The translations under genes and the position numbers were made by a program. Positions 1 to 8,517 of a stretch of 64,000 nt of DNA are shown piece by piece (within the stretch, counting starts at the first letter, position 1; every line of letters starts with the position of its first letter). The notes under the pieces are model-generated. The model worked only from the letters and a program-made list of their open reading frames with translations. It ran no database searches and was not told where the DNA came from. The stretch comes from Microbispora hainanensis (GTDB lineage Bacteria > Actinomycetota > Actinomycetes > Streptosporangiales > Streptosporangiaceae), in assembly GCF_006874475.1 (NCBI RefSeq), contig NZ_VIRM01000022.1:1-64000 (forward strand), in the 5' to 3' direction.

Positions 1-921
1 GTCGGGGTCGAGCACCGCCCGCAAATGGCGGCCGGCTTTGGCCACCTCCGCCGCCCCCGCTTTGCCCGCCAGCTCCACCAGGATCGGCTCCGCCAGTGCG
101 GCCTGCTCATCGGTCAACCCGGCGACAGCGGCGCAGATGGCCTCCACCACCCCCGCCGCCAACTCACCCACGGCGAACTTCTCCCGCACCACCGGTAGCC
201 GCGGCAGCTCCGCGCCCAGCATCAGCAGGCGGCCCGCACCCCCCACCGTCATCCCGGCGGCGGTACGCAGCCAGGAGCGGGTGGAGGCATGCCCATGCTG
301 CTTGGCCTGACCCGCTCGATGGACCCGGCCTACCCGGTCGGCCAGGGCGCAGGTGATCCGATCCTGGGCGAACAGCAACTCCTCCGCCTCAGCAAGGCAC
401 ATGTCCACATCGTCGGGAAGCGGGACCAGCGCCAGCTCCTGCGCCACCTCACGAATAGACCCCACCACCACCCACGACGGCCGAGCACGGCGGCGGCCAT
501 CCGCGTCAGCGGCATCACCACGGGCGGCACCCGAGCCAGAGCCATCCGCGCCAGCAGCGTCCGCACCATTAGCGTGATCAGCGCCCACACCATCAGCACT
601 TCCACGGGCGGCATCCGCGCCAGCGCCGTCCGCGCCAGCGGCCTTCGCGCCGACGGCAGTCCCAGGCGTGGCATCCGCGCCGGCGGCAGTCCCAGGCGTG
701 GCATCCGCGCCGTCGGTACCCATGTGCGGGCTGGCTGGGCTTGTGGCGCCGGGGGTATCCGCAGGATGCCGGGGCTCGAAGCCGATGATCGGGAAGGGCT
801 CGCGGGCGGATGAGCCGTCGGACGACCACAGTGGGGAATTGGCGATCAGACGGCCCCACCAACCGTCGTCAGGATTGTTCGAACGATGAAGGTGCTCAGG
901 ATCGATGTCGAACAGATCCAT
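1..921 (-). CDS. DUF222 (13E12-type) protein, 3' end outside the window
   Basis: The ATG at 921 is preceded by a strong ribosome site (GAGGAGGG) and opens 307 codons that run off the left edge. After a short N-terminus (MDLFDIDPEHLHRS) comes a low-complexity linker of Ala, Gly and Asp (about residues 65-140), partly encoded by two copies of a 30-bp repeat at 652-711. The DUF222 region then begins (about residue 150 on), with the AEELLFAQDRITCALADRVGR and WLRTAAGMTVGGA-type stretches usual for this family. Members normally carry a C-terminal HNH nuclease domain, which would lie outside the window, so the nuclease role is expected but not seen. The family is repetitive and mobile in actinobacteria; its function is not established. 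Confidence 0.85.
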   Translation of the reverse strand, partial: MDLFDIDPEHLHRSNNPDDGWWGRLIANSPLWSSDGSSAREPFPIIGFEPRHPADTPGATSPASPHMGTDGADATPGTAAGADATPGTAVGAKAAGADGAGADAARGSADGVGADHANGADAAGADGSGSGAARGDAADADGRRRARPSWVVVGSIREVAQELALVPLPDDVDMCLAEAEELLFAQDRITCALADRVGRVHRAGQAKQHGHASTRSWLRTAAGMTVGGAGRLLMLGAELPRLPVVREKFAVGELAAGVVEAICAAVAGLTDEQAALAEPILVELAGKAGAAEVAKAGRHLRAVLDPD

Positions 922-1526
922 CACACCCTCCTCACTTGATTCGAACTGATGTATGCATTCTCTCACGGCCCGTGAGCGAGTGGCAACTGTGCGGAGCGAA
1001 GGGTTGGAGCCGCAGGCCAGGCCGAAAAAAAGGGCGTACCGGCCGCCGAAGGGGCTGCCCGGAAGGCAGCAAAGGAGCCGCTCAGAGAGCGCGGAAGGCA
1101 CTACCCCAACAAACGCCGAAAGTTCGGAAACGGCGACGGGGCTGCCCGGGAAACGGCGGCGGGCTGCCTGGGAAACGGCGACAGCGCTGCTCCGAAAGTG
1201 GCGAAGGCTCAATAACGGCAACAGGGCTGCTCAGAAGGCGGCGATGGCGCGCTCGACGGCGTGCAGGGCGCGGTCGAGTTGGACGGCGCGGTCGGCGGTC
1301 ACGTCCCGCATGGGATCACCGGCGCGGATCCTGATGCCGGCGACGTACGCGGCGAGGGAGCCGAGACATGGCGGCGCGGGGCGCGTTCGCGCGGGGAAAC
1401 GCCGGCTGTGGCGGACACCGGGGCAGCGACGGCGGAACGGGCGCGTTCGCGCGGGGAAACGCCGGCTGTGGCGGACGCGGGGGCGGCGACGGCGGGACGG
1501 AGCCCGTTCGCAAAAGAAAACGCCCG
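922..1526. other. Gene-poor repeat-bearing interval
   Basis: No convincing complete gene is visible in these 605 bp. The part near 1080-1250 has degenerate GC-rich repeats built on GAAACGGCGACGGGGCTGC. On the minus strand, 1231-1365 reads as about 40 codons with actinobacterial codon bias, ending in AVERAIAAF and a stop. It has no clear start or ribosome site, so it may be the tail of a broken gene. The 60-bp tandem repeat at 1381-1500 separates this fragment from the CysRS-like gene. Confidence 0.5.
1381..1500. repeat. 60-bp tandem repeat, two copies
   Basis: Two adjacent 60-bp units begin at 1381 and 1441 with GCGCGTTCGCGCGGGGAAAC and differ at only a few positions. A degenerate third start follows at 1501 (CCGTTCGCAAAAGAAAACGC). 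The unit length is a multiple of three. The repeat lies just past the 3' end of the CysRS-like gene and may have grown by slippage. Confidence 0.85.
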
Positions 1527-2684
1527 TCAGGTGCGGCCGATGTCGGCGGGCAGGTCGAGGGCGAGCACGTGGTCGAAATGGAGGAAGGTCTCGAACTTGG
1601 ACCCCGGCTCGACCGACTCGTCGGCCTCCAGGTCGCGCAGCAGGCGTAGCGCCGCAGGAGTGTCGAGGTCGTCGTCCAATGCCCGCTGGACGCGCTCGGC
1701 ATGGACGCCGTCGATCGGGCGGCTCGGTGACTCCGCCCATTCGGCCACCCGACGCCGGAGTCGCCGCAGTTCCTGGTCGGCGGCGCGCAGGGCGTCCCAG
1801 GTGAGGTCGACCGGCCGCCGGTAGTGGTGCTCCAGCAGGGCCAGCCGTACGGCGAGGGGATCGAGACCGGCGGCGACGACGCCGGACAGCGGCACGACGT
1901 GGCCGGTGCCGGCCGGGCGACCCTCGAACAGCAGGTGTCCGGAGTGCGCCCAGTGGACGGCGGCCTCCTGGCCTGTGGCGGCGTTCGACTGGGCCCGTGC
2001 CCTTTCGTGGTGGGGGAAACACAGGTCGGCGCGGCCGACGTACAGGTCGAAGCGGGGCCCGAGGAACCGCAGGGGCGTGGCCGAGCATTCCAGGTCGTGG
2101 CCGGGGAGCCCGCGGCCCCAGGGCCCGTTCCAGACCGGTCTGGCGTCGTCGCCGGTCGAACCCCGCGGCGGTTCCGGCACCGGCTCCCAGAGGGGCCAAT
2201 CGGGCGCCGAGCCCGGCTTGCCGGAGATCTCGCCGTACGTGGGGAAGGACGTCGCGTCGAAGAACACGGCCCCCTCCGGGGTGGCGTACGCGTGCCCGCG
2301 CTCGATGAGCCGCCCGATGAGCTCGATCACCAGGCCCATGGTCTCGCTGGTCCTGGGGGAGTGCTCGGGAGCGCGCATGTTGAGCGCGAGCGCGTCGGCG
2401 TCGAAGGACGCGCCATCACCATCACGATCACCAGCACCGTCGCCGTCGCCGTTGACACCGCGACCGCCGTTCCGGCGGGCGAGGTCGGAGACGCTGCGGC
2501 AGGCGAGCACACGTAACCCGGCGCGTTCGGCGACGCGGCGGACGAGGTCGGCGAGCAGGGCGGGGCGCAGGTCGGCGAGGCCGGCGGGCTCGTGCGCGGT
2601 GCAGGTGTACATCCGCAGGATCCGCGAACCGGCCGGGGCGACAGGCACGACCTGCCGGGTCAGGGTGTCGTGGAGCCGCAACAT
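1527..2684 (-). CDS. Cysteinyl-tRNA synthetase/MshC-like protein without HIGH and KMSKS motifs
   Basis: The 385-residue protein aligns along its length with class I cysteinyl-tRNA synthetase and MshC. It opens with MLRLHDTLT and has RMYTC (Cys28), LIERGHAY, YGEISG, LECSA (Cys200), FPHHE (His225/226) and HYRRPVDL. The two ATP-site signatures are gone: the HIGH position reads GLAD within PAGLADLRPA, and the KMSKS region reads GTGHVVPLSG. Three presumed zinc/cysteine ligands remain; the fourth (the Glu of HHENE) appears to be Ala. A low-complexity Gly/Asp insert (GDGDGAGDRDGDG) sits near residues 79-91. I therefore do not expect normal tRNA or mycothiol ligase activity. It is the last gene of a minus-strand run, 154 bp after the sigma-like gene. 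A cysteine-binding or regulatory role is only a guess. Confidence 0.75.
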   Translation of the reverse strand: MLRLHDTLTRQVVPVAPAGSRILRMYTCTAHEPAGLADLRPALLADLVRRVAERAGLRVLACRSVSDLARRNGGRGVNGDGDGAGDRDGDGASFDADALALNMRAPEHSPRTSETMGLVIELIGRLIERGHAYATPEGAVFFDATSFPTYGEISGKPGSAPDWPLWEPVPEPPRGSTGDDARPVWNGPWGRGLPGHDLECSATPLRFLGPRFDLYVGRADLCFPHHERARAQSNAATGQEAAVHWAHSGHLLFEGRPAGTGHVVPLSGVVAAGLDPLAVRLALLEHHYRRPVDLTWDALRAADQELRRLRRRVAEWAESPSRPIDGVHAERVQRALDDDLDTPAALRLLRDLEADESVEPGSKFETFLHFDHVLALDLPADIGRT

Positions 2685-2721
2685 GCTCCGAGCCTACGTG
2701 CTGCCACCGACATCCCCGCCC

Positions 2722-2806
2722 CTGAACAGCCGCGGCCTCTGAATAGCCCCGCCCTCTGAACAGCCCCGGCCCCTGAACAGCCCCGGCCCCTGATCACCCG
2801 GCCCCG
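2722..2806. repeat. 17-bp tandem repeat, about five units
   Basis: Units starting at 2722, 2739, 2756, 2773 and 2790 follow CTGAACAGCCCCGGCCC with few changes, and the last units degenerate into CTGATCACCCGGCCCC. The array fills the gap between the sigma-like gene and the CysRS-like gene. It could form weak secondary structure but has no clear terminator shape. Confidence 0.8.
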
Positions 2807-2838
2807 ATCACCCGCCCCTGATTACACCCAAGCCGGAA

Positions 2839-4704
2839 TCAGGGGAGGAAGGTCAGGATGTCGCGGTCGCCGCGTTCGCGCAGGCGGTCGAGGACCTCCT
2901 CACGACCGGCTCCCTCGGGCAGGCCGATGCGGGCGCCGATGAGCCGCAGGCCCTCGGCCTCCGACGCCACCGGAGCGGTGTAGCCGATCAGGTGCAGCGC
3001 ATGGTTGATCGCGGGCAGCCCGGCCACCGCCGCGGGCAGGAAGCGCGTGAGCAGCTCGCCGCCGTCGGAGACGGTGAGGAAGACGTGGTCGCCCTCGGAC
3101 GCGTTGTATTCGGCGAGAACGTTCCTGATCGAGCCGATGGTCGGCTGGTTGTGCCAGCTGATCACCACCTCGCCCGACGCGGTGGAGGCGGTGAGCTGCC
3201 CCCCGGGCGCCATGCCGAGGTGCGCGGCGAAGCCGGTCGGCAGCGGGGAGCCCGAGCCGCGCAGGTGCTCGGCGTTCACGTCGACGCGGTGCCACCAGCG
3301 GCCGTCCCTGCTGCGGAAGCAGCGGCGGGTCATCGACACGTCCCGGCGCGGCTGGTAGGCATCGGCCTGGTCGGGGACGGCCACCCTGATGTAGCCGCGC
3401 TGGGTGCGCTCGAACCCGGGCCCTCCGGCGTACGCCCTGATGGAGCTCTCGCTCACGTCGTAGCGGGAGGTCAGATTGTCGACGACCGTGCTCACGGAGG
3501 CCTCGCCGCCCGCGCGCTCGATCTCCCGGATGATCATCTCCCGGATGCCGAGGTATTCCTCGCCGCCCCAGCGCCGCAGGCCGTACTTGCTGCGGTCGAG
3601 CCGGATGAACCGTTCGTCGGAGGCGAGCTGGTTGCGGATGCCGACGAGGCTGTAGTCCTCGCCGATGCGCGACTGGATGTCCTCGGGGGTGAGCGGGGCG
3701 TGGGCGACCGCCAGCACGGCCTCCGCCTTGTCGCCCATGCTGCGCGGCCAGAGGACGACGTGGCCGTCCATGACGCGAAGCTGCGGCACCGACGCCAGCC
3801 AGCGCTCGGCGACGTCCTCCCGGATGCCGAGCTGGGCGACGAGGGCGACCGCCTCCTCCAGGGGCCGGGGGCCGTCGGCGAACAGCTGCCGGGTCTTCTC
3901 CCTGAGCTCGTCGGCGCCGCCCGCGATCATCCAGCCGTCCACCTGCTCATAGCCGGTCAGGAGCGTACGGACGAACCGCCAGGCGGGAATCGCGAGCGTG
4001 ATCAGCTCGGTGCGGTGCCACGGCACGGCGGCGGCGAGGTCGTCGGCGGGCACGGCCGAGCCCAGCCGGGTGCGCAGCCAGGCCAGGTGGGCGTTCAGCG
4101 GCGCGGCGGACGGGCCGTTGAGCCACTCGCCCACGTGGTCGCGCAGGTCGCGCTCGATCTGCCGGATGCGCTCGCGGGTGACCGAGAAGCGCTGGGCCAG
4201 CTCGTCCAGCGTGGCCCGCTGGCCCTGACCGGGGTGCTGTGAGGCGTCGAAGTAGAGCCGGTCGCGGGCGATGGCCCGCTGACGGTCGTCCAGCCGGGCG
4301 AAGATCTCGTCGATGATCTCGGGCATCGGCCGCTCGGGGAGGGCGGGCGGAACGGCCGCCCCGGCCGGTTCGCCCGCGGGCTCCGTGGCGAGCAGCTTGT
4401 CGATCACGTCGACGTACAGGTCGTGGACGCTCTCCCGGGGGCCGGGCGTCTGGAGGCTCTCCTCGGGGTGCGTGAACCTGAGCAGCGGGAGGATGTCGCC
4501 GAGGACCAGGTGCGCCCAGCACGCGGTGGTGAGGTCGGCGAGCCGGGAGGCGACCTGGCCGGTTCCCACCGCCGCGCAGGCCCGGTCGAGGGGGAGCGCC
4601 TGCCACCACGCGTCGGGAAGACCGGGGTCGCTCGCGATCGGCTCTACCTGGCTGGGCGCGGTCCAGCGCAGCGGAGGCACGATGTCGCTAAGGCTGAGGT
4701 TCAT
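2839..4704 (-). CDS. Sigma-70 region 4-like HTH protein with tandem winged helices (A1)
   Basis: A 621-residue protein with several DNA-binding modules. The N-terminus (MNLSLSDIVPPLRW, residues 1-75) is shared with the paralogue at 6824-8452. Residues about 135-195 look like sigma-70 region 4, with the HTH core LDELAQRFSVTRERIRQIERD at 166-186. Residues about 322-442 hold what look like two tandem winged helices of the HARE-HTH/RNA polymerase delta type. The C-terminal 180 residues are again shared with the paralogue and end in RERGDRDILTFLP. No sigma region 2 is seen, so it is not a complete sigma factor. It lies 55 bp after the helicase gene and is probably co-transcribed. A regulatory or nucleic-acid-sensing role for the cassette is inference. 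Confidence 0.75.
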   Translation of the reverse strand: MNLSLSDIVPPLRWTAPSQVEPIASDPGLPDAWWQALPLDRACAAVGTGQVASRLADLTTACWAHLVLGDILPLLRFTHPEESLQTPGPRESVHDLYVDVIDKLLATEPAGEPAGAAVPPALPERPMPEIIDEIFARLDDRQRAIARDRLYFDASQHPGQGQRATLDELAQRFSVTRERIRQIERDLRDHVGEWLNGPSAAPLNAHLAWLRTRLGSAVPADDLAAAVPWHRTELITLAIPAWRFVRTLLTGYEQVDGWMIAGGADELREKTRQLFADGPRPLEEAVALVAQLGIREDVAERWLASVPQLRVMDGHVVLWPRSMGDKAEAVLAVAHAPLTPEDIQSRIGEDYSLVGIRNQLASDERFIRLDRSKYGLRRWGGEEYLGIREMIIREIERAGGEASVSTVVDNLTSRYDVSESSIRAYAGGPGFERTQRGYIRVAVPDQADAYQPRRDVSMTRRCFRSRDGRWWHRVDVNAEHLRGSGSPLPTGFAAHLGMAPGGQLTASTASGEVVISWHNQPTIGSIRNVLAEYNASEGDHVFLTVSDGGELLTRFLPAAVAGLPAINHALHLIGYTAPVASEAEGLRLIGARIGLPEGAGREEVLDRLRERGDRDILTFLP

Positions 4705-4759
4705 GCAGGTCCAACCGGCAAGGGGAATATATCCGCAGTTCAGACTAGGGGATCGGACG

Positions 4760-6820
4760 TCAGGCCGGGATGAATGGACTGGCGCGCCCCGAATAGGACA
4801 CGTAGAGGACTTCCCCCGCCCGCGTACATGCCACGTAGAGCAGCCCCCGTTCGCGTTGCAGATCGTGCGCCCGGGCCGTCGGGTCCTCGTCGGCCGGGGT
4901 CAGCGCGTCCGGCGCCGGCACGATTCCGTCAGCCACGCCTATCACGGCCACGCGACGGAATTCCAGCCCTTTCATTCCATGAAGAGAGGTGACTTTGACC
5001 GTGATGCCCGCTTCGCGTAATGCGGTGCGCGCGGTACGCACGAGGTCCGGGGTACGCGCGGCCACCGCGATCTGGGCCGTCGGCACGCCCTCCTCCAGCC
5101 ATTCGGCCACGGTGGAGACGAGCCCGGCGATCTCCGCCTCGGCGTCCACGTATCCGCGCACCATCGGGCGCAGGCCGTTGTCCAGCGCGCGATAGCCGTA
5201 CATCGCGGCGTTGCCCGCGACCAGGCCGTCGGCGGGACCACCGCCGCGCAGGCGCACTCCCCACGAAAGGATCTCGGTGGGCAGCCGGTGGGAGATCCGC
5301 AGGCGGAAGTGGCGGGCGGGAATGCCGACGTCCGTCAGCGCCACCCGCGTGTCGAACATGCGCTGGTGCGGGTCTCCCACGATGAACAGGTCGTTCGGGG
5401 CGACGGGGACCGCCGCCCGCAGCAGCCGCCACTGGGCCGGGTGCAGGTCCTGCGCCTCGTCCACCACGATGTGCCGGTACGGCTCCCGCCCCGGCGCCTC
5501 GTCGCCGAGCAGGTCGCCCACCGCCCGCCCGAGCAGGCCCGCCGCCTCCGAGGCGAGTTGGAGCAGGGTCCGCCGGCCGGACTCGCGCAGGCGCCGTACG
5601 ACGTGCTGGACGGCCTCCCACACCAGCGCCCTGGCCTCGGGGTCGAGCCGGACGCCGCGGCCGGGCCTGCCGGCGGCCTGATACTCCTCCAGCGTCCGCA
5701 GGTCCTGCGCGAGGATCACCTGCTCCCACTCGCGCAGCAGGAACGCGCTGCCGAAGCGTCCGGCGGCCGCCTCCTGCCACAGCCCGGCCAGGTCGTCGGA
5801 GGAGACGAGGGCGGGGGCGCGGCCCTCCGCCTCGGCGACGATGCGGTGCGCGAGCCTGTCGACGTTGCCCACCTCGACGCGCTTGCGGACGACCTCGTCG
5901 TCGATGATCATGTCGAGCCGCGCGGACAGCTCGGTCGCGAGGCCCTGGGAGAACGTCACCAGCAGCACCGGGCCGGTGGCCGCACGGGCGAGCAGGGCCG
6001 CCCGGTGCAGCGCGATGACCGTCTTCCCGGTGCCGGCGCCCCCGGTGATCAGCACCGGCTGCTCGTACGCCGGCCAGTTGGCGTACGTGTGCTGCGGCGG
6101 ATAGAGGAACGTGCACCAGGCGGGCAGCGTGAGGACGCGTTCGAGCTCCGCCGCGTCGGCGGCGAACACGGCCCGGTCGGGGCTGCGCCGCAGCGCCGCC
6201 AGGAGGTCGTCGGGGTCGATCTCGTCGGCGACGCGGGAACGGCAGGCGTCCAGCTCGCGCCAGGCCGCCGGGAGCGAGTCGCCGCGGGCGAGCGCCGCGA
6301 GCGGCGCGTACTGGCTGTACGGGAGCAGGGGCTCCACGGCCGCGAGGTGCGACTCCGACGTCATCAGCCGCAACAACGGCAGCAGGTGGGCGTCGACCCC
6401 GATGTTCAGCAGGTCGGTGTCGCACCAGTTCTCGAACAGCGGCCGGCCGCCGCTCGCCGACGCGCGGCGCAGGGCCGGCTCGATCCGCTCCAGGGCCTCG
6501 GCGTCCCAGGTCTCGACGATCCCGATGGCGGTGTTGACCCCGAACCTGTAACGCTGCGCGTACGACCACGCCTCGGCGTCCGGCAGCACGGTGAGCAGCC
6601 AGTAGACGTCGTCCTGCCGCACCACCACGCCCCGGTGGCGGTCGGCGAGCCGCAGGGTGGCGACGCGGGGATCACGGCAGTTGCGCACCTTCTCTGGGTG
6701 CGGCGCGGCGGACGCGTTCAGCAGGAACCGGCGTATCGCGACGGCGACGTCCAGGCGGACCGGCCGGGTGAGCGCGCCGAGCCCGCGCAGGAACTCCGGG
6801 GAGATGGCGAGCCGGGGCAT
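4760..6820 (-). CDS. UvrD/Rep-type SF1 helicase with RelE/ParE-like N-terminal domain
   Basis: A 686-residue protein. Residues 1-100 resemble the RelE/ParE toxin fold: a core with VRNCRDPRVATLRLADRHRG followed by VVVRQDDVYWLLTVLP. An ATPase follows: Walker A GGAGTGKT at about 260-267, Walker B VVDEAQDL, motif III-like GDPHQRMF, SHRLPTE, LHGMKGLEF, and a C-terminal VACTRA box, all typical of UvrD/Rep superfamily 1 helicases. It should translocate on single-stranded DNA using ATP. The toxin-like fold may act as a nucleic-acid-binding or nuclease module; no catalytic residues can be assigned by eye. The gene starts 3 nt after the stop of the upstream sigma-like paralogue, so the two are translationally linked. 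Confidence 0.85.
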   Translation of the reverse strand: MPRLAISPEFLRGLGALTRPVRLDVAVAIRRFLLNASAAPHPEKVRNCRDPRVATLRLADRHRGVVVRQDDVYWLLTVLPDAEAWSYAQRYRFGVNTAIGIVETWDAEALERIEPALRRASASGGRPLFENWCDTDLLNIGVDAHLLPLLRLMTSESHLAAVEPLLPYSQYAPLAALARGDSLPAAWRELDACRSRVADEIDPDDLLAALRRSPDRAVFAADAAELERVLTLPAWCTFLYPPQHTYANWPAYEQPVLITGGAGTGKTVIALHRAALLARAATGPVLLVTFSQGLATELSARLDMIIDDEVVRKRVEVGNVDRLAHRIVAEAEGRAPALVSSDDLAGLWQEAAAGRFGSAFLLREWEQVILAQDLRTLEEYQAAGRPGRGVRLDPEARALVWEAVQHVVRRLRESGRRTLLQLASEAAGLLGRAVGDLLGDEAPGREPYRHIVVDEAQDLHPAQWRLLRAAVPVAPNDLFIVGDPHQRMFDTRVALTDVGIPARHFRLRISHRLPTEILSWGVRLRGGGPADGLVAGNAAMYGYRALDNGLRPMVRGYVDAEAEIAGLVSTVAEWLEEGVPTAQIAVAARTPDLVRTARTALREAGITVKVTSLHGMKGLEFRRVAVIGVADGIVPAPDALTPADEDPTARAHDLQRERGLLYVACTRAGEVLYVSYSGRASPFIPA

Positions 6821-6823
6821 CGG

Positions 6824-8452
6824 CTATCCCAGCAGGGACAGCAGGTCGCGGTCCCCGCGTTCTCGCAGCCGCGCGAGGAGATCGGGCCGACCGACGGGCG
6901 CGGTGAGGCCGACGCGCGCGGCGATCACCCGCGCCGCCTGCTCGGGCGTGCCGCTCGGCGCGGTGTAGCCCACCAGGCGCAGCGCGCGGCTCGTCGCGTC
7001 GCCGCCGTCGGCCGCCGGCAGGTGCCGTACGCGCAGCATGCCCTCCTCGGACAGGGTCAGGAAGATGTGGCTGCCCTCCTCGGCCGCGACCTCGTCGAGA
7101 ATCCGCCGGAGGGAGCCCAGGACCGGCCGCGCGTGCCAGGAGAGGCCGACCTCCCCGGCCGCGCTGCGCACCGTGCGGTCCTCGCCCGGCGCGAGACCGA
7201 CGTACGCCGCGAACCCGCTCGGCAGCGGCACCTCGGCGCCCTGGATGTGGTCGGCGGAGACGTCGAGTCTGAGCCACCACCTGCCGTCCGGCTGCCGGAA
7301 GCACCGCCGGGTCAGCGCGACGTCCTTGAGCCCGCCCTGCTGCCCGCCCTGCTGCCGGTCGGGGTCGATTTCGGACGCCTTCTGGGCGCGCAGCTGCGGC
7401 ACGCTCTCCAGCCACTGCCTGGCGACGTCGGGACGGATGCCGAGAGAGCCGATCATCTCCAGCGCCCGGGGGACGGTCGGCGGGCGCTCGGCCGAGGCGA
7501 TCAGACTCCGCGTCCGCTCCCGCAGGTCCTCGATGTCGCCGTCCACGAGCCAGTCGCCGGAGAGGCGATATCCGGGGAGCGTGGCGAGCACGAACCGCCA
7601 GGCGGGCACCTCCAGCGAGCGCAGTTCGCGTTCGTGCCACTCGGCCGCCGAGACGAACCGGTACTTCGGGATCGCGGTGCCGAAGGTGTCGGTGAGCCGG
7701 GTCAGATGCTCGTTGTACGGCTTCGCCTCCGGCAGCGCGAGCCAGCGGGACAGCCGGTCGCGCAGGGCCGCTTCGAGGTCGTGGATGACGGCGGGATGGA
7801 CGGCCAGCAGCCTGGCGAGCTGCTCGGGGTCGGACGGTTCGTCGGAGAAGACCCGGTTCTGCGCCACCATCCAGGTCTGGTCGTCCAGGTCGCCGAACGC
7901 CGCATCGATCAACTCGGGGATCTCCGAGACCAGCTCTTCCGGTGGATCCTCAACCGGCCCGGAGACAGGCCCGTCGATCAACTCGGGGATCAGTCCTGGG
8001 ACAGGATCGAAGACCGGCTCGAAGACCGGCTCGAAGACTGGGGCCTCCTCGGGGGACATCCGTAAGAACACGGCGGTGAACAGCGCGGTCAGCACGGGGC
8101 GGGCCTTGACGAACGGCTGGTCGGCCAGCTCCCGGCCGGACAGCGCGAGCAGGCCGTGCCACGACCCCGCCCGGTCGAGCGCGATCGCGACCTGGGGGTC
8201 GTCGGCCTCGTCGGGGTCGAGCACGTGCAGCGCGGGCAGCACGTCGCCGACGGCCGCCGCCGTCCAGTGGTCGAGCGCGAGCCCGGTGAGCAGGTCGCCC
8301 AGCGCCTCGGCGTCCAGGACGGCGAGCACCCGGTGCAGGGGCAGCGTCCGCCACCAGGCGTCCGGCAGGCCGGGCCGGTCGGCCAGGGCCGTGATGCGGG
8401 CAGCGTCACTCCAGCGCAGCGGTGGCACAAGGTCACTCAGGCAGAAGTTCAT
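6824..8452 (-). CDS. Shortened paralogue of the sigma-like protein (A2)
   Basis: A 542-residue paralogue of the product of 2839-4704. The N-termini match (MNFCLSDLVPPLRW, then PGLPDAWWRTLPL) and so do the C-terminal 180 residues (RERGDRDLLSLLG). The region equivalent to the sigma-4 helix-turn-helix is degenerate (ARLLAVHPAVIHDLEAALRD), and the roughly 120-residue winged-helix segment is missing, replaced by a short Gln-rich joint. Residues about 155-185 carry short repeats of PVFEPVFEPVFDPV type. The start at 8452 is the ATG matching the paralogue's N-terminus, with GGGGA upstream. It probably opens a three-gene operon with the helicase (3-nt gap) and A1. Loss of the DNA-binding parts suggests a partner or decoy subunit; that is inference. 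Confidence 0.75.
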   Translation of the reverse strand: MNFCLSDLVPPLRWSDAARITALADRPGLPDAWWRTLPLHRVLAVLDAEALGDLLTGLALDHWTAAAVGDVLPALHVLDPDEADDPQVAIALDRAGSWHGLLALSGRELADQPFVKARPVLTALFTAVFLRMSPEEAPVFEPVFEPVFDPVPGLIPELIDGPVSGPVEDPPEELVSEIPELIDAAFGDLDDQTWMVAQNRVFSDEPSDPEQLARLLAVHPAVIHDLEAALRDRLSRWLALPEAKPYNEHLTRLTDTFGTAIPKYRFVSAAEWHERELRSLEVPAWRFVLATLPGYRLSGDWLVDGDIEDLRERTRSLIASAERPPTVPRALEMIGSLGIRPDVARQWLESVPQLRAQKASEIDPDRQQGGQQGGLKDVALTRRCFRQPDGRWWLRLDVSADHIQGAEVPLPSGFAAYVGLAPGEDRTVRSAAGEVGLSWHARPVLGSLRRILDEVAAEEGSHIFLTLSEEGMLRVRHLPAADGGDATSRALRLVGYTAPSGTPEQAARVIAARVGLTAPVGRPDLLARLRERGDRDLLSLLG

Positions 8453-8517
8453 GCGTTCCCCATCACTCACGAAGACCAGTCCATAGTCTGGCAAACCGCC
8501 CCGTCGTGGTGGAGAGG

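Noticed and set aside
5288-8065. Very long plus-strand open frame (over 900 codons) across the helicase operon
   Set aside because: Antisense of high-GC coding DNA; the opposite strand has clear helicase and HTH motifs, and the frame is only open because stops are rare at this base composition.
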